From Holophagales bacterium (GTDB lineage: Bacteria; Acidobacteriota; Thermoanaerobaculia; Multivoradales; JAGPDF01), in NCBI GenBank assembly GCA_016699405.1, contig CP064972.1:2015501-2079500 (forward strand): DNA of 64,000 nucleotides, read 5' to 3'. The translations under genes and the position numbers were made by a program. Every line of letters begins with the position of its first letter. The first letter of the stretch is position 1. Below are positions 9,781 to 18,814 of this stretch, one piece after another. The notes beneath the pieces were generated by a model. The model did not search any database. It was not told the DNA's origin and saw only the letters and a list, made by a program, of their open reading frames with translations.

Positions 9781-9830
9781 GCGTACGCGGGCTCGGCGAC
9801 CGGACGGGAGGGCGGCCCGATGACACCTGA
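9389..9830 (+). pseudogene. Possible winged-helix (OmpR-type) regulator, frame disrupted
   Basis: The ATG at 9389 overlaps the preceding stop. About 90 codons are open in that frame without a clear domain. The C-terminal half of an OmpR-type winged helix then appears in a different frame: LLEDALGASVHRVRQKLEP followed by GVVSVRGLGD, ending at a TGA at 9828-9830. The recognition-helix and wing pattern (VHRVRQKLEP, VRGLG) is what identifies it; no complete receiver domain with its phospho-Asp could be found. The end overlaps the start of the hybrid histidine kinase (9820), so a regulator here would fit a signalling operon. The N-terminal part could belong to something else. Confidence 0.35.
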
Positions 9831-12012
9831 GGCGGAGGGCGGCATGTCCGCGACACGCCTACCCCGGATCGTCCTCTGGTTCTCCTCGGAGAGCCGCGCC
9901 CTGGCCTCGGCGCTCGCCGTCGGGTTCATGATCGTCGCATTCGACGCCGCGGTGCGCGGTCGCGTCGATGCGGCGGTCCTCGCCGTCGCTTGCGCCGCGA
10001 TCGTGTTGGCGATGGCGGAGAGCTCGATCACCGGCCTTCCGGCGCGCGTCCGGGACGCGCTCTCCCTTGCCTTTTTCTGGACCGCCGCGACGGTCGACCT
10101 GGGAATCGCCGTCGCCGAGCGTCGACCGATCCACCCCGCGCTGCTCGCCCTGCCGGTCGCCGCCTTCGCCGGCCGTCGGCCCTGGCGCGCCTGGATGTGG
10201 GCCGGCCTGTCCTTCGCCTCCGTGGCTGCGGTCTCGCTGCTCGGCGACCGGACGGAGGGCGTGATCCGCGCCGCCCTGGAGATCCCGGGGCTCTTGCTGC
10301 TCGGTTCGTGCGTCGTCGTGATCGCGCTGGCCGGCAGCCTGCTCCAGGCGCGGGCAGCGCTGCTCGAGCGACGGCTCGAGGGCGAATCGGCGGAGCGTTC
10401 GCGCGCCGAGGCGCTCGCGGTTTCGATTCGCGAAGAGCGCAGCCGGCAGGTCGCCGACGTCAGCCACGAGATGAGGACGCCGCTGCACGGGGTCATCGGG
10501 TTGCTCGAGCTCGTCCTGCGAAGCGACCTGCCGGCGGCCGAGCGGCGACAGCTCGAGTGGGCGCTCAATTCCGCCGAGTCGCTGCTCAGCCTCCTCGACG
10601 ACCTACTCGACCTCGACCGCATCGGCCAGGGGCGCTTTCGACTGCGCAGCCGGCCGTTCGCCCTGCACGAGCTGGTCGAGGGGGTCGAGCGAATCCTCGC
10701 CCCCCGAGCCCACTCGAAGGGGCTGTCGTTCGAGACCGTAGTGGCGACCGACGCGCCGCGCTTCGTCGTCGGCGACGACCGGCGCCTTCGCCAGGTCCTT
10801 CTCAATCTGGCCGGCAATGCCGTGAAGTTCACTCGCCGCGGCGGCGTCCAGCTGGTGGTCATCGCCACGCCCGAGTCGGACGAGCGGTCGCGGTTGCGCT
10901 TCGAAGTGCTGGATACCGGCCCGGGTCTCTCGGCACTCGACTCGCGCAAGCTCTTCGAGCGCTATTCGAGAGGCTCTCAGATCTCCGATCGGCACCTCCC
11001 CAGCTCGGGTCTCGGTCTCTCGATCAGCCGCGAGCTTTCGCAGGCGATGGGCGGCGAGCTCGGCGCCGAGGAGCGGCCGAGCGGCGGATCGCGGTTCTGG
11101 CTCGAGATCTCCCTGGGCGTCGCGACGGCGGCCGAGGCGGACACCACCTCGTCGCGGCTCCGCCTCTCCGGCGACGAGGGGGAAGCGCCGCGGGAGGCGA
11201 CGCACCGCCGCATCCTGGTGGTCGAGGACGATCCGCTCGTTCGCGAGCTGACGCTCGCCCAGCTTCGGGTGCTCGGTTGCGTCGCCGAGGCGGTCTCGCG
11301 CGGCGAGGAGGCGCTCGAACGGTTGGCGGCGCAGCCCTTCGACGCGGTGCTCATGGACCTGGAGATCGAAGGGATCGATGGCCTCGAGACGACGAAGCGG
11401 CTGCGTGCGCTCGAACGAGGGGAGCGGCACACGGTCGTCCTGGCGTTGTCGGGGCGTGGCTTCCCGGAGGAGCAGGCGGCCTGCCTCGAAGCCGGAATGG
11501 ACGAATGCCTGCGCAAGCCGACCTCTCTCGCGCAGCTCGAGAAGGCGCTCGACGAATGGCTGGGTCCGTCGGCGACGCCAGAGGCTGCTTCTGCGCCGGA
11601 GGCCGAGCGGGTCGAGGAGCGCGAGCCCCGCCTCGATCCGGTGCGCCTCGACGATCTTGCCTCGCTGGGGAGGCGAACCGGGACGCCGCTCCTCCGGCCG
11701 CTCGTCGAGAGCTTCGAGGGGCGCTCGCGCGATCTCGCCGACGGTCTCGCTCAGGCGATCGCTGCCGGCGACGCGGCTCGGATCAAGACGGTGGCCCATA
11801 CCCTTGCCGGCGTGGCGGCGAACCTGGGGGCGGTTCGCGTCGCCCGGCTCGGGCGCGCCCTCGAAGCGGCGGCGCGGGCCGGACAGCTCGGGGGGATTGC
11901 CGACCTCCTGCCGCAGGTCGATCTGGAGCTCAGTGCGGCCCGCGATCTGCTGCGCGAGCGACTTCAGGCCGAGGAGGGCGCGGTGCCGGGGGTTCAGGTT
12001 CTGTCGAAATAA
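9820..12012 (+). CDS. Hybrid sensor histidine kinase (TM sensor - HisKA - HATPase - receiver - HPt)
   Basis: This 730-residue multidomain phosphorelay protein has about six membrane helices (residues 25-185) and no large periplasmic loop, then a coiled linker. HisKA has its phospho-accepting His at about residue 215 in VSHEMRTPLHGVIGL. HATPase_c has GNAVKF (N box), DTGPGL and SGLGLSISREL. A receiver domain begins ILVVEDD with the phospho-Asp in VLMDLEIEG at about 512, and a C-terminal HPt domain has His at about 660 in AHTLAGVAANLG. All phosphotransfer residues are present, so it can in principle run His-Asp-His and hand phosphate to a separate regulator. The adjacent upstream winged-helix fragment would be the obvious partner if intact. 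The signal sensed is unknown; the sensor is embedded in the membrane. Confidence 0.93.
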   Translation: MTPEAEGGMSATRLPRIVLWFSSESRALASALAVGFMIVAFDAAVRGRVDAAVLAVACAAIVLAMAESSITGLPARVRDALSLAFFWTAATVDLGIAVAERRPIHPALLALPVAAFAGRRPWRAWMWAGLSFASVAAVSLLGDRTEGVIRAALEIPGLLLLGSCVVVIALAGSLLQARAALLERRLEGESAERSRAEALAVSIREERSRQVADVSHEMRTPLHGVIGLLELVLRSDLPAAERRQLEWALNSAESLLSLLDDLLDLDRIGQGRFRLRSRPFALHELVEGVERILAPRAHSKGLSFETVVATDAPRFVVGDDRRLRQVLLNLAGNAVKFTRRGGVQLVVIATPESDERSRLRFEVLDTGPGLSALDSRKLFERYSRGSQISDRHLPSSGLGLSISRELSQAMGGELGAEERPSGGSRFWLEISLGVATAAEADTTSSRLRLSGDEGEAPREATHRRILVVEDDPLVRELTLAQLRVLGCVAEAVSRGEEALERLAAQPFDAVLMDLEIEGIDGLETTKRLRALERGERHTVVLALSGRGFPEEQAACLEAGMDECLRKPTSLAQLEKALDEWLGPSATPEAASAPEAERVEEREPRLDPVRLDDLASLGRRTGTPLLRPLVESFEGRSRDLADGLAQAIAAGDAARIKTVAHTLAGVAANLGAVRVARLGRALEAAARAGQLGGIADLLPQVDLELSAARDLLRERLQAEEGAVPGVQVLSK

Positions 12013-12075
12013 TCTAATTGACTATTATTTAAATATAAATTTTCCAGCATCTGGCATAATTTCATCCAGAAATAA

Positions 12076-12104
12076 TTGACACGGCTCGGCATTTTCTCTA
12101 GTCT
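12076..12104 (+). promoter_or_regulatory. Predicted promoter of the amt-P-II operon
   Basis: The only strongly AT-rich stretch in this part of the window (12,013-12,080) lies between the histidine kinase and amt. It ends in a perfect TTGACA at 12076-12081, a 17-base spacer and TAGTCT at 12099-12104, 22-28 bases before the amt start. The -35 box is a perfect match and the -10 box is weak. I found no GG-N10-GC sigma-54 element. The AT-rich block is a plausible binding site for a nitrogen regulator, but I cannot name one. Confidence 0.5.
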
Positions 12105-12131
12105 CCGCGGCGAACGGCCGAGGAGATGCCG

Positions 12132-13475
<1,344 letters not shown>

Positions 13476-13478
13476 GCC

Positions 13479-13838
13479 ATGAAGCTGATCACCGCGATCA
13501 TCCGTCCCGAGAAGCTCAACGACGTGCTCGAGGCGCTGTTCCGCGCCGAGGTGCGCGGCCTCTCGATCTCCCGCGTGCACGGCCACGGCGGCGAGACCGA
13601 AGCGGTCGAGACCTACCGCGGCACGACGGTGAAGATGGAGCTGGTCGAGAAGGTGCGGCTCGAGATCGGCGTGTCGGAGCCGTTCGTCGACGTCACCATC
13701 GACGCGATCCGGAGCGCGGCGCGCACCGGCGAGGTCGGCGACGGCAAGATCTTCGTCGTCCCGGTCGAGCGCGTCGTGCGGATCCGCACCGGCGAAACCG
13801 ACGTCGACGCGGTGACGCCGGTCGCCGTCGTCTCCTGA
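13479..13838 (+). CDS. glnK: P-II family nitrogen regulatory protein (lacks the T-loop Tyr51)
   Basis: A 119-residue P-II trimer subunit that senses ATP/ADP and 2-oxoglutarate and regulates Amt. The family signature is clear: KLITAIIRPEKL at the N-terminus, TYRGTTVKMEL in the T-loop and GEVGDGKIFVVPVE with RIRTGE near the C-terminus. When aligned by eye to E. coli GlnB, the T-loop YRG is kept but the uridylylated Tyr51 is replaced by Val, and Gln39, which contacts ATP and 2-oxoglutarate, aligns with Glu. Covalent uridylylation at the usual position therefore cannot occur. The start at 13479 has GGGAGCTGAG upstream. The gene is almost certainly co-transcribed with amt. Confidence 0.93.
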   Translation: MKLITAIIRPEKLNDVLEALFRAEVRGLSISRVHGHGGETEAVETYRGTTVKMELVEKVRLEIGVSEPFVDVTIDAIRSAARTGEVGDGKIFVVPVERVVRIRTGETDVDAVTPVAVVS

Positions 13839-13869
13839 ACGACGAGACTTCGCGCGGCGGCGGCAGCTC

Positions 13870-13936
13870 GGCGGGCCTTCGGCCCGCCGGCAGTCGCCCG
13901 GTCCGGCCGAGCCGAGGGCTCCGGTCACCGGGCGAC
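13870..13936 (+). terminator. Hairpin-rich intergenic region after the P-II gene
   Basis: Between the P-II gene and adenine deaminase there is a perfect 8-bp stem with a 3-base loop (13870-13888). A second inverted repeat of 9 bp follows (13893-13901 with 13928-13936). No T-tract follows, so these are structure-based terminators or RNA processing sites rather than textbook intrinsic terminators. Confidence 0.4.
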
Positions 13937-13980
13937 GCGCGGGCCCTCCGCCCGCCGGCGGCTGCGGATACACTTCGCGG

Positions 13981-15702
13981 ATGGACACCCAGACCGATCT
14001 CGAGAGCCTGATCCGACGAGCCGGCGGCCGTGAGCCCGCCGACCTGCTGCTGACCAACCTCAAGCTGGTGGATGTGCTCGCCGGCGAGATCTACCCGACC
14101 GAGGTGGCGATCGCCGCCGACAAGTTGGTGGGCGTCGGCCGCGGCTACGCGGCGCACGAGGTGATCGACCTGGGCGGTGCCTACGTCGCCCCCGGCCTGC
14201 TCGATGCCCACGTCCACATCGAGAGCGCGATGGTGACCCCGGCGGAGTTCGCGCGCGCCGTGGTGCCGCGCGGCACGACGACGGTGATCACCGACCCGCA
14301 CGAGATCGCCAACGTGCTCGGTCTCGAGGGGATCCGCTTCATGCTCGAGTGCGCCAAGGGCTCGCGCCTGGCCATGTTCGTCATGGCCTCGTCGTGCGTG
14401 CCGGCGACGCACATGGAGAGCTCCGGTGCGTCGCTCGACGCCGTCGACCTCGCCTCCTTCAAGTCGAGCCCGTGGGTTCTGGGTTTGGCCGAGGTGATGA
14501 ACTTCCCCGGGGTCGTGCACGGCGACCCCGGTGTCCTCGCCAAGCTGCGCGCCTTCTCCGACAAGGTGATCGACGGGCATGCCCCGGGGCTCGCCGGTCA
14601 GGCGCTCGCCGCCTACGCGGCGGCGGGGATCGGCTCGGATCACGAGTGCACGACGGTCGAGGAGGCACGCGAGAAGCTCCGTGCCGGGATGACGATCTTC
14701 CTGCGCGAGGCGACCAACGCCCACAACCTGCGGACGCTCCTGCCGCTGGTCACGCCGATGAACCATCACCGTCTCTGTCTCTGCACCGACGACCGCCAGC
14801 CGTCGGATCTGCTCGACCAGGGGCACATGGACCACCTCGTGCGCATGGCGATCGCCGGCGGTGTCGACCCGGTCGTCGCGCTGCGCATGGCGACCTGGAA
14901 CACCGCGCAGTACTTCCGCCTCTGGGACCGCGGCGCGGTGACCCCGGGGCGCCGCGCCGACCTGATGATCTTCCGCGATCTGCACGACCTGCGGCCGCAT
15001 CTCGTCATCCGCCGCGGGCAGGTGGTGGCGCGCGACGGGGTGATGCTCCCGGCCGAAGGGCCGAAGATGATCCCGCGCCTGCGCGGGACGATGAGCATCG
15101 ACTGGAATGCCATCGACCTCTCGGTGCCGGCCGAAGGGGAGAAGATCCGCGTCATCGGTGTCGTCCCCGACCAACTGGTGACCCACCATCTGATCGAAAG
15201 CCCGACGGTGCACGCCGGCCAGGCGGTGGCGGACCCGTCACGCGACCTGCTGAAGATGGTGGTGATCGAGCGCCATCGCGGCTCGGGGGCGGTCGGCAAG
15301 GGCTTCGTGCGCGGGGTCGGGCTGCAACACGGCGCGATCGCCTCCTCGGTCGCCCACGACCACCACAACCTGGTGGTGATCGGTGCCGACGAGATCTCGA
15401 TGTTCGCCGCGGCGCGCCGGGTGGCGGCGATGGGCGGCGGGATGGCGGTGGCGAGCGGCGAGCAGATCGTCGCCGACGTGCCGCTGCCGCTCGGCGGCCT
15501 GATGAGCGACCGGCCGATCGAGGAGGTCCGCGCCCGCCTCGACCGGGCGATCGCCGGGGCGCGGGAGCTCGGCAGCACGCTCCACGACCCCTTCATGGCG
15601 ATGGCCTTCCTGGCGCTCGAGGTCATCCCCAGCCTGAAGCTGACCGACCAGGGCCTCGTCGACGTGGACCGCTTCGCCCGCGTCCCGCTCTGGGCGGCCT
15701 GA
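13981..15702 (+). CDS. ade: Adenine deaminase
   Basis: Metal-dependent amidohydrolase that converts adenine to hypoxanthine and ammonia in purine salvage. Visible features are the metal-binding GLLDAHVHIESAMVTP near residue 75, VITDPHEIANVLG, the SDHECTTVEEA segment and LCTDDRQPSDLL, followed by the C-terminal cyclic beta domain with MFAAARRVAAMGGG. The length of 573 residues matches the AdeC/YicP-type family. Release of ammonia next to an ammonium transporter and P-II gene fits nitrogen scavenging, although hairpins between them suggest separate transcription. No strong Shine-Dalgarno is visible before the ATG at 13981, but no better start exists. Confidence 0.95.
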   Translation: MDTQTDLESLIRRAGGREPADLLLTNLKLVDVLAGEIYPTEVAIAADKLVGVGRGYAAHEVIDLGGAYVAPGLLDAHVHIESAMVTPAEFARAVVPRGTTTVITDPHEIANVLGLEGIRFMLECAKGSRLAMFVMASSCVPATHMESSGASLDAVDLASFKSSPWVLGLAEVMNFPGVVHGDPGVLAKLRAFSDKVIDGHAPGLAGQALAAYAAAGIGSDHECTTVEEAREKLRAGMTIFLREATNAHNLRTLLPLVTPMNHHRLCLCTDDRQPSDLLDQGHMDHLVRMAIAGGVDPVVALRMATWNTAQYFRLWDRGAVTPGRRADLMIFRDLHDLRPHLVIRRGQVVARDGVMLPAEGPKMIPRLRGTMSIDWNAIDLSVPAEGEKIRVIGVVPDQLVTHHLIESPTVHAGQAVADPSRDLLKMVVIERHRGSGAVGKGFVRGVGLQHGAIASSVAHDHHNLVVIGADEISMFAAARRVAAMGGGMAVASGEQIVADVPLPLGGLMSDRPIEEVRARLDRAIAGARELGSTLHDPFMAMAFLALEVIPSLKLTDQGLVDVDRFARVPLWAA

Positions 15703-15732
15703 CCCTCGGCTTTCCTCCCCCTTCGCCTGGCC

Positions 15733-15758
15733 CCGGCCGGCCCGTCCGGGCCGGCCGG
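15733..15758 (+). terminator. Perfect 11-bp hairpin after adenine deaminase
   Basis: A GC-only inverted repeat of 11 bp (15733-15743 with 15748-15758) with a 4-base loop lies 30 bases after the adenine deaminase stop and is followed by TT. It is very stable and is probably a terminator, although the T-tract is minimal. Confidence 0.5.
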
Positions 15759-15891
15759 TTGCCGATTGGCGGGTTCGTACCGGTCCCTGTCGCTTCCGGA
15801 CATGGTCCCGATCTCCGCCGTTTTCCAGACTCCCGGACGGAAATCGACGGTGGCCTGTCGGCCGCCGACAACCCCTACGGGAGGCTAGGCC

Positions 15892-18750
15892 ATGTCCGGA
15901 CATCGTTTGACCTTCACCCTCGGGCTGCTGCTGTTCGGCCTCGTGCTGGCGCCCCCGGCGACGGCGCGACAGGTCCCCTTCGGCACCGGCGTCGACTTCG
16001 CCGGCACCTACGACGGCGCCTCGGCGATCCTCGCGCTCGACCTGACCCGCGACGGCATCAGCGACCTCGCCGTCGCCTCGGAGATCACCGGCGACGTCAA
16101 GGTCCGGCTCGCGATCGGCGGCGGGACCTTTGCCTCCGCGACCGCCGCCAGCGGGCTCGATTCGCCCTTTGCCCTCGCGTACGGCGACCTCGACCTCGAC
16201 GGCGACCTCGACATCCTCGTCGGCCAGTACGACAACATTCCCTTGCCGGGCGCGCCGCCGTTTCCCCCCGAGGACGCCGAGCTGCTCTGGCTGCGCAATC
16301 CGAAGATCGGGCCGGTCGGCTGGGCCTCCTTCGGCATCTCCTACCTCACCACGGCCGGAGTTCGCGGCGTGGCGATGGCCGATTTCGACGGCGACGGGGA
16401 CGTGGACATCGCTTACGCGACGGAAGGGACGGGCGGCGGATTCTCGTGGAGTGCCAACGACGGCACGCCGGAAGACACCGGGTGGACGAGCTACAGCATC
16501 GACTCGCGGCCCGGAGGACGTCCGTTCGGGATCGCCGCGGCGGACGTGGACGGCGACGGCGACATCGACCTGTTGGGAACCGACGCGCTCTCCGACGCCG
16601 TCTTCTGGTACGAGAACGACGGCACGCCCGATGCCGGCTGGGTGCGGCACACCGTCGAGTCGAACCTGACCGGGGCGATCACGGTCGCCGCCGGGGACGT
16701 CGACGGCGACGGCGTCCTGGACGTGATCGCGGGCGGGAACGTCGCCGACGAGGTCCGCTGGTACGAGCGCAGCGGCGCCAGCTGGACCGCCCATTCCGCC
16801 GGCACCAGCCTGAATGCCGTGCGATCGGTCTTCCCCTGCGACCTCGACCTTGACGGCGATCTCGACGTGCTGACCGGCATCGAGGGCGGCGACCAGGTGC
16901 GCTGGCTCGAAAACAGTGCGGGAACCGGCATCTCCTGGACCCACCGGGTCGTGGAAACCGGCATCGACGGCGTCGTGGGTGCCGTCGCCGGGGACCTCGA
17001 TGGCGACGGCGATCCCGACCTCGCGGCGGTGGCCTGGACCGGCGACCGCTTCCTCTGGTGGGAGAGCCAGCTCACGCATCGGCGCTTCGTCGACGGTGCG
17101 GCGCAGGACGTGCGCAGCGGCGTCGGCGATCCGCGCGCCCTCGAGGTCGCCGATCTCAACGGCGACGGTTTCCTCGACGTGGTGAGCGCGCAGTGGGACA
17201 GCGACGAGATCGTCGCCTACTTGAGCCTCGACGGTACGGGCTATCTCTTCTGGGAGAACGTCGTCGCGACCGGGTTCGACGCGGCGCGCGACGTCGACGT
17301 CGCCGACGTCAACGGCGACGGCCGCCTCGACGTGCTCGGCACCGCGGTGGTCGACGACGACGTCGTCTGGTGGCAGAACAACGGCGGGGCGCTGCCCACC
17401 TGGACCGCGCACACGGTCTCGGCGAGCTTGAACGGGGCACATCGCGTCGAGGCGTTCGACTACGACCGCGACGGCGACATGGACCTCGTCACCGCCGCTT
17501 ACGACGGCGACCGCGTCGACCTCTGGGAGAACACCAACGGCATCGGCACGGCCTGGACCCAGCATCTGCTCGCCGCAGCCAACGGCCCCTTCGACCTGGT
17601 CATCGACGACTTCAACCTCGACGGCAAGCTCGACGTCGCGGCCACCGCGTACGACGAGGACGAGGTGCACGTCTATCTGAACTCGTCGGGCATCGGCGGC
17701 CTCTGGGTCGACGTCACGGCCAAGTCGGGCGCCGACGGGGTGCGCGGCATCGACGCCGCCGACATGGACGGCGACGGCGACGTCGACCTCGTCTTCGTGC
17801 AGCGGCTGAACGACAACATCTTCTGGTACGCCAACAACGGCACGGGGACGGTCTGGGCCGGACACACGGTCGGCACGGGCGCGCTGGTCGACGGAGCCGC
17901 CGTGCGGGCCGTCGATCTCGACGGCGACGGCGACCAGGACGTGGTCGGGACGAGCCAGTCGGACGGTGACGTCACCGTCTGGCTCAACGGCGGTGACGGG
18001 ACGAGCTGGACGCGCCTGAACGTCGAGCAGTCGATCGACACGCCCTGGGACGTGGTGGTGGGCGACGTCAACGGCGACGCCAAGGAGGATCTCGTGGTCG
18101 CGGCCGGCGGCGCGGCGAACCGGATCGTCTGGTACCCGGACGTCGGCGATCAGGTCTCCGACCTGGCGGAGATGTGGGCGCCGGGCACGATTCCGAACGG
18201 CGGCAGCGCGGTGCTCTTCCACCCGGTGGTGAGTCACAACGGGCGCGCCGGCTACGATCCCGACGGCGAGCTGGCGCAGATGCGGCTCGACATCACCGAC
18301 ACGGCGGGGACGCCGCTCACCACGGCGCAAGCCAACGCGGTCATCGACGAGATCCAGCTCTGGCAGGATACCGATCGCGACGCGACGCTGACCGGTGCCG
18401 ACACGCTCGTCGGGTCGGATTCGACCCTGACCTCGAGCGGCGGGAGGGTCACGCTCACCCTGACCGACGGGGCCGCCGCCGCGTCGATCGAGCCCGGGGT
18501 GACCTGGGGCTACTTCGTCGTGCTGAGTGCGACCGCCAACGCCTCGTCGCAGGTGCCGAACCAGTTGCGCATCACCTCGCCGGCGGAGTGCTGGACGGTG
18601 CAGGATCGCGACCACGACCTCGCGCTGCAGGTCGAGACGCGGAGCGCGGTGGCGACCAAGGCGATCGCCTTCGGCGCCTTCGGTGGTCAGCTCCTCTCCG
18701 ACGCCTTCGAGCGTGGCACGACCTCGGCCTGGTCGTACGCCGCGCCGTGA
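15892..18750 (+). CDS. Secreted FG-GAP/VCBS repeat protein
   Basis: A 952-residue exported protein with a clear signal peptide (residues 1-25, ending ATA|RQ). Most of the chain is FG-GAP-type beta-propeller repeats. I count 14 calcium-binding loops of the form DxDGDGDxD or close variants between about residues 50 and 740, such as DFDGDGDVDIAY and DVNGDGRLDVLG. A separate C-terminal domain of about 190 residues carries a further Asp-rich segment (DTDRDATLTGADT). The last residues are LLSDAFERGTTSAWSYAAP, a motif that recurs in the RHS locus of this window. Such proteins are cell-surface or extracellular, binding calcium and other proteins or polysaccharides; no enzymatic residues are evident. 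GGGAGG before the ATG supports the start. Confidence 0.85.
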   Translation: MSGHRLTFTLGLLLFGLVLAPPATARQVPFGTGVDFAGTYDGASAILALDLTRDGISDLAVASEITGDVKVRLAIGGGTFASATAASGLDSPFALAYGDLDLDGDLDILVGQYDNIPLPGAPPFPPEDAELLWLRNPKIGPVGWASFGISYLTTAGVRGVAMADFDGDGDVDIAYATEGTGGGFSWSANDGTPEDTGWTSYSIDSRPGGRPFGIAAADVDGDGDIDLLGTDALSDAVFWYENDGTPDAGWVRHTVESNLTGAITVAAGDVDGDGVLDVIAGGNVADEVRWYERSGASWTAHSAGTSLNAVRSVFPCDLDLDGDLDVLTGIEGGDQVRWLENSAGTGISWTHRVVETGIDGVVGAVAGDLDGDGDPDLAAVAWTGDRFLWWESQLTHRRFVDGAAQDVRSGVGDPRALEVADLNGDGFLDVVSAQWDSDEIVAYLSLDGTGYLFWENVVATGFDAARDVDVADVNGDGRLDVLGTAVVDDDVVWWQNNGGALPTWTAHTVSASLNGAHRVEAFDYDRDGDMDLVTAAYDGDRVDLWENTNGIGTAWTQHLLAAANGPFDLVIDDFNLDGKLDVAATAYDEDEVHVYLNSSGIGGLWVDVTAKSGADGVRGIDAADMDGDGDVDLVFVQRLNDNIFWYANNGTGTVWAGHTVGTGALVDGAAVRAVDLDGDGDQDVVGTSQSDGDVTVWLNGGDGTSWTRLNVEQSIDTPWDVVVGDVNGDAKEDLVVAAGGAANRIVWYPDVGDQVSDLAEMWAPGTIPNGGSAVLFHPVVSHNGRAGYDPDGELAQMRLDITDTAGTPLTTAQANAVIDEIQLWQDTDRDATLTGADTLVGSDSTLTSSGGRVTLTLTDGAAAASIEPGVTWGYFVVLSATANASSQVPNQLRITSPAECWTVQDRDHDLALQVETRSAVATKAIAFGAFGGQLLSDAFERGTTSAWSYAAP

Positions 18751-18814
18751 GGTCGGTGGCCGGCAGGTGCAAGGTCGCCCCTCCGGTGGGACAATCGCCC
18801 CGAGGAGCGAGTCG

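Noticed and set aside
12040..12070. Possible sigma-54 promoter (TGGCA) upstream of amt
   Set aside because: The GG-N10-GC spacing does not hold (TC instead of GC), while a TTGACA-N17 promoter is present.
15238..18615. 1,125-codon minus-strand open frame opposite adenine deaminase and the FG-GAP gene
   Set aside because: Its Val/Asp/Gly repeats mirror the calcium-loop repeats on the other strand; it is a shadow.
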